From the NCBI GenBank assembly GCA_029747585.1, contig JAPEVF010000720.1, forward strand, positions 1 to 22,803: DNA of 22,803 nt. The letters run 5' to 3'. Under the pieces are notes generated by a model. That model made no database searches. It had not been told where the DNA came from and saw nothing but the letters and a program-made list of their open reading frames with translations. The translations under genes and the position numbers were made by a program. The stretch comes from Pleurotus djamor. Its lineage: Eukaryota > Basidiomycota > Agaricomycetes > Agaricales > Pleurotaceae. Of the stretch, positions 20,153 to 22,803 are shown piece by piece (positions within the stretch are counted from its first letter, which is position 1; every line of letters begins with the position of its first letter).

Positions 20153-20269
20153 TTGTTCGGGAATCCTCTATTCGTTACGCTTTATGGTATCGCCCGCACG
20201 ACATCCCGACACCACCTTCTATGTATCTCAAAAAGTATGTATCGATAGATTTAGACATATGGACCGCGT
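20153..20269. other. Short convergent 3' intergenic space
   Basis: Only 117 bp lie between the polymerase stop codon (plus strand) and the aldolase stop codon (minus strand). Both 3' UTRs must be very short or overlap. Confidence 0.7.
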
Positions 20270-21009
20270 TCAAAGTTTTCCTCTGTGCTTCTTGAACGTT
20301 GCTTGAACGCCGAGACCAGCCTTGATGTCCTCCATACACTTTTCATCAATCTCCTTGCCCTTCGTAGCTATTTCCACGACTTTGTCAACGAGGTCTTTAG
20401 GAACACAAACGACACCGTCTTCGTCGCCAACGATGTAGTCGCCAGGATTGACTTCGACCGCCGGGAATCGATAGGTGTCTATATCGACAGATACTGGGTA
20501 TTGCGCTGTAATTGTGAGTGGGACGTTGATCGCCGAGGGGCGGGTGAACGGGGATTGTCCCAGAGTAGAATGGGAGCCAGCGAAGACCGGAAATTGAGCC
20601 GCCCGATGCTCTTGGATATCTCTACAACGGCCAGATATCACAACACCCAGAGCAGAGCGACTTTGAGCTCCAGCGGTCATAAGCCCTCCCCACACTGCGT
20701 TCTTCGCATTGGCTTTGAAACGGATTAGTGACCCAAATCAAAGAAGATGTAGCCATTACACGAACGAGGGGCGTTAATTACGATCACAGAGCCTTCCGGA
20801 ATCGTATCTACGAAGTGCTTCTCCAACTTCGGGGCTGCCTTATCCGAAGCCAGGACCATCTGAACCGTGTAGGCTGGACCACAGATCCTAGTAGCTGAGG
20901 GTGGGGCTGGCGAGACCATATTTATATCTGGGATGTATCCACCCGTTTCCAGACCCAATTTTATAAGAGCATCTGAGATTTCGCAAGAGGAGAACGACGA
21001 GAGGGCCAT
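20270..21009 (-). CDS. RraA / HMG-CHA aldolase-like protein
   Basis: Two exons, complement(20270..20712, 20760..21009), give 230 aa, the normal length for the family. The 47-nt intron has a good branch-point-like CACTAATC. Fungal members resemble 4-hydroxy-4-methyl-2-oxoglutarate aldolase and oxaloacetate decarboxylase, which cleave pyruvate-yielding oxo-acids with a divalent metal in the cytosol; this family also includes the bacterial RNase E regulator RraA. Visible signatures are the N-terminal SSCEISDALIKLG, the motif NAVWGGLMTAGAQ, GVVISGRCRDIQE with the conserved Arg 114-Asp 115 pair that binds substrate and metal, and PGDYIVGDEDGVVCVP. No targeting peptide is seen. The true substrate cannot be told from sequence. 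It starts 122 bp from the divergent GAP gene. Confidence 0.9.
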
Positions 21010-21131
21010 AGTTGAAGGAGGGAGGGGATCTTATCAATCTTATCGCTTCAACAAGATGATCGCGTTCCCACGCACTGTGGCCTCGAAATGCATCCACCCT
21101 GGCAGAGCTTGGTCCCACAGAGATCTCGTTA
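21010..21131. promoter_or_regulatory. 122-bp divergent promoter
   Basis: The aldolase (minus) and the Rab GAP (plus) start codons are only 122 bp apart, so both genes must share this promoter space. No clear TATA element is visible on either strand. Confidence 0.6.
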
Positions 21132-22803
21132 ATGGCCGCCAGACCACCTCCCGCTCGTCCTCATATCGGAATAAACCCCCAGCATAGTTTCTCTGGCGCA
21201 AACTCAACTAACGAATGGGCTGAAGACGACGCCTGGGACAGCACTTCTGACTCGGAGTCGCCACGACAGTCTACCTACTCATATAACCGTGGCCAGGGCT
21301 CTACACCAAAGCCCGTTCCTCGACCAGCGCACAATACTTCATCTTCTACCCTCGCCTTTTCTTACACTCATATAAGTCCGCCCAACGCAAGTTCGTATCC
21401 ACCTCGCAATGGGTTACCCGAAGAAGCCAAGGAATCTTCCTTGCCGGACGCTAAGAGTGGATGGACCATAATTAGGACTTCGCACGATAGGAACAACGAG
21501 AAGACCGCTGTTGACGAGGTACCACCGCGAAAGGACGATGCTGACCCCCGGGGCGATGGAGATATCGAGGGAGACTTGATCTTAGGCGATCTCGACGCTG
21601 ATTCCGTCCCAGACCTTGCCGCTGTCGAGGTCCTGCATAACAAGTCCAGGTTAAATAAAGGCTCTATGCGCTCAGATATTGAGGAGATTTTCCGAGGTAC
21701 AGTCGAGAAGGTGTCTTCTAGGATAGAATCTAAAGCACAACCAGATCCATTACATGGCATCCAACACCGATCGTCACGGAGAGGCAGAACGTCCCCATTG
21801 CCACCAATGCCTAAGTCACATACCAAAAGTAGCTCCACTGCTTCCAACGAGAATACAGAAAAGCTTATGCGTGAACGCTCAATACGTACTAACCGGCGGC
21901 ATAAGTTTGTTGACTGCCTCACAAGTCGGGATGTCAATGTGGGTAAGTGCCTCGTATCACCTGTCTCATCGTTGACGGTTAGAAACCAATATTACAACCA
22001 CAGTTGAGTTGCGCAAACTCGCTTGGGCAGGAATACCCGAGGACCTCAGGCCCGCCGCTTGGCAATTGTTACTTGTCCGTCGCGTCGTGACTTCTTGTAA
22101 CGTTGCTACTCACTTAAGTTGGGTCATAGGGCTATCTTCCACTGCCCACCCCAACGCGTCAAGCCGCTCTAGAGCGCAAGAGGGGCGAGTACAAGTCTTT
22201 AGTCGAAGTGGCCTTCGCAAGGGATCGTGAAGGACTGGACCAACAAATTTGGCATCAAATAGAAATTGATGTCCCGCGCACTCGACCTGGCGTAAGGCTT
22301 TGGATGCATGCCACAACCCAGAGGGTAAGTTTGCCAATACAAGCGCCACTTTTCGAGTAGTTCATCTAATCTACATTCTTCAGAGTCTCGAGCGTATTCT
22401 CTATGTGTGGGCAATTCGACATCCAGCTAGTGGATACGTCCAAGGTATTAATGACCTCGTTACGCCTTTCTTTCAAGTGTTTCTTTCGGCTTATATAGGT
22501 ATGTATACTCCGCTTATTTCCCCCTCCCTCTCACTTACGCTCCTCTGCATCTAGATTCCGACCCACAGGAATTCGATCCCGCTGAGCTTCCTCAACATAT
22601 TCTGGAAGCTGTCGAAGCCGACTCATTCTGGTGTCTTTCACGTCTTCTCGACGGAATACAAGATAATTATATCTTCGCTCAGCCTGGTATACAACGGAGT
22701 GTTCGACGCATGGCTGAGCTCGTCGCGAGAATTGATGGTATACCCTCCTTCTGATCCACGCCGCTCAATAGTTGATTCTCATTCATCCCTCACTACCAGC
22801 GCG
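21132..22803 (+). CDS. GYP1: Gyp1/TBC1D22-type Rab GTPase-activating protein, 5' part
   Basis: TBC-domain protein that speeds GTP hydrolysis by Rab GTPases; yeast Gyp1 acts on Ypt1 at the Golgi. Exons are 21132-21942, 22004-22074, 22130-22324, 22384-22498, 22555-22737 and probably 22800 onward; the gene runs off the window. The first 458 residues are visible. Residues 1-270 are Ser/Pro-rich, charged and probably disordered. The TBC domain starts near 273 (ELRKLAWAGIPEDLRPAAWQ). The arginine finger is Arg 344 in IEIDVPRTRP, and the glutamine finger is Gln 379 in HPASGYVQGINDLVTPFF. ADSFWCLSRLLDGIQDNYIF and QPGIQRSVRRMAELVARID continue the Gyp1-type TBC order. Both catalytic fingers are intact, so it should be active. 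The C-terminal part of the domain is beyond the window. Confidence 0.93.

Noticed and set aside
20285..20728. 147-codon plus-strand frame
   Set aside because: Entirely antisense to the RraA-like gene, whose family motifs are clear.
1..22803. tRNA or rRNA genes
   Set aside because: I saw no cloverleaf with A and B boxes and no rRNA core sequence; a short tRNA could still be missed by eye.

Overview
The window looks like nuclear DNA from a basidiomycete fungus, most likely an Agaricomycete. Genes are cut by many very short GT-AG introns (47 to 72 nt where I could place both ends). There is a KDZ-type transposase of the CxC5/CxC6 class and a caspase-like C14 protein of the kind expanded in mushrooms. 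Two ambiguous bases (N at 430 and 14422) show that this is an assembly consensus.

Layout. Positions 1-7290 hold no gene I can support. This stretch has a pyrimidine tract, a cluster of TAGAGTA-type motifs that includes a perfect hairpin, and what looks like an old ~250 bp duplication. Positions 7318-7856 are a CCAGTGGAC minisatellite. Next come two genes on the minus strand. The first (8076-10403) is a three-exon KDZ transposase with both cysteine clusters and candidate catalytic acidic residues. The second (11278 to about 15000) is a ~12-exon gene I do not recognise. It is built from a proline-rich triplicated module, an AT-hook-like basic region, a long acidic tract and a non-repetitive C-terminal region. 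As given it is broken in two places, one of them exactly at the N.

The right third is ordinary gene-dense host DNA: a single-exon caspase-domain protein (15169-17145, +), the translesion polymerase kappa in 16 exons (17453-20152, +), an RraA/HMG-CHA aldolase-like enzyme (20270-21009, -) and the 5' part of a Gyp1/TBC1D22-type Rab GAP (21132 to the window end, +). The C14 gene and the unknown gene diverge from a ~170 bp intergenic space. The aldolase and the GAP diverge from a 122 bp space. The polymerase and the aldolase converge with 117 bp between stop codons.

The best candidate for something undescribed is the transposase plus the unknown gene. They lie on the same strand 0.9 kb apart, and both encode extreme Asp/Glu-rich tracts. 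A minisatellite lies on one side and a GAACGCCATTCG repeat cluster lies between them. Whether they form one mobile unit is inference; I could not find terminal inverted repeats or target-site duplications by eye.
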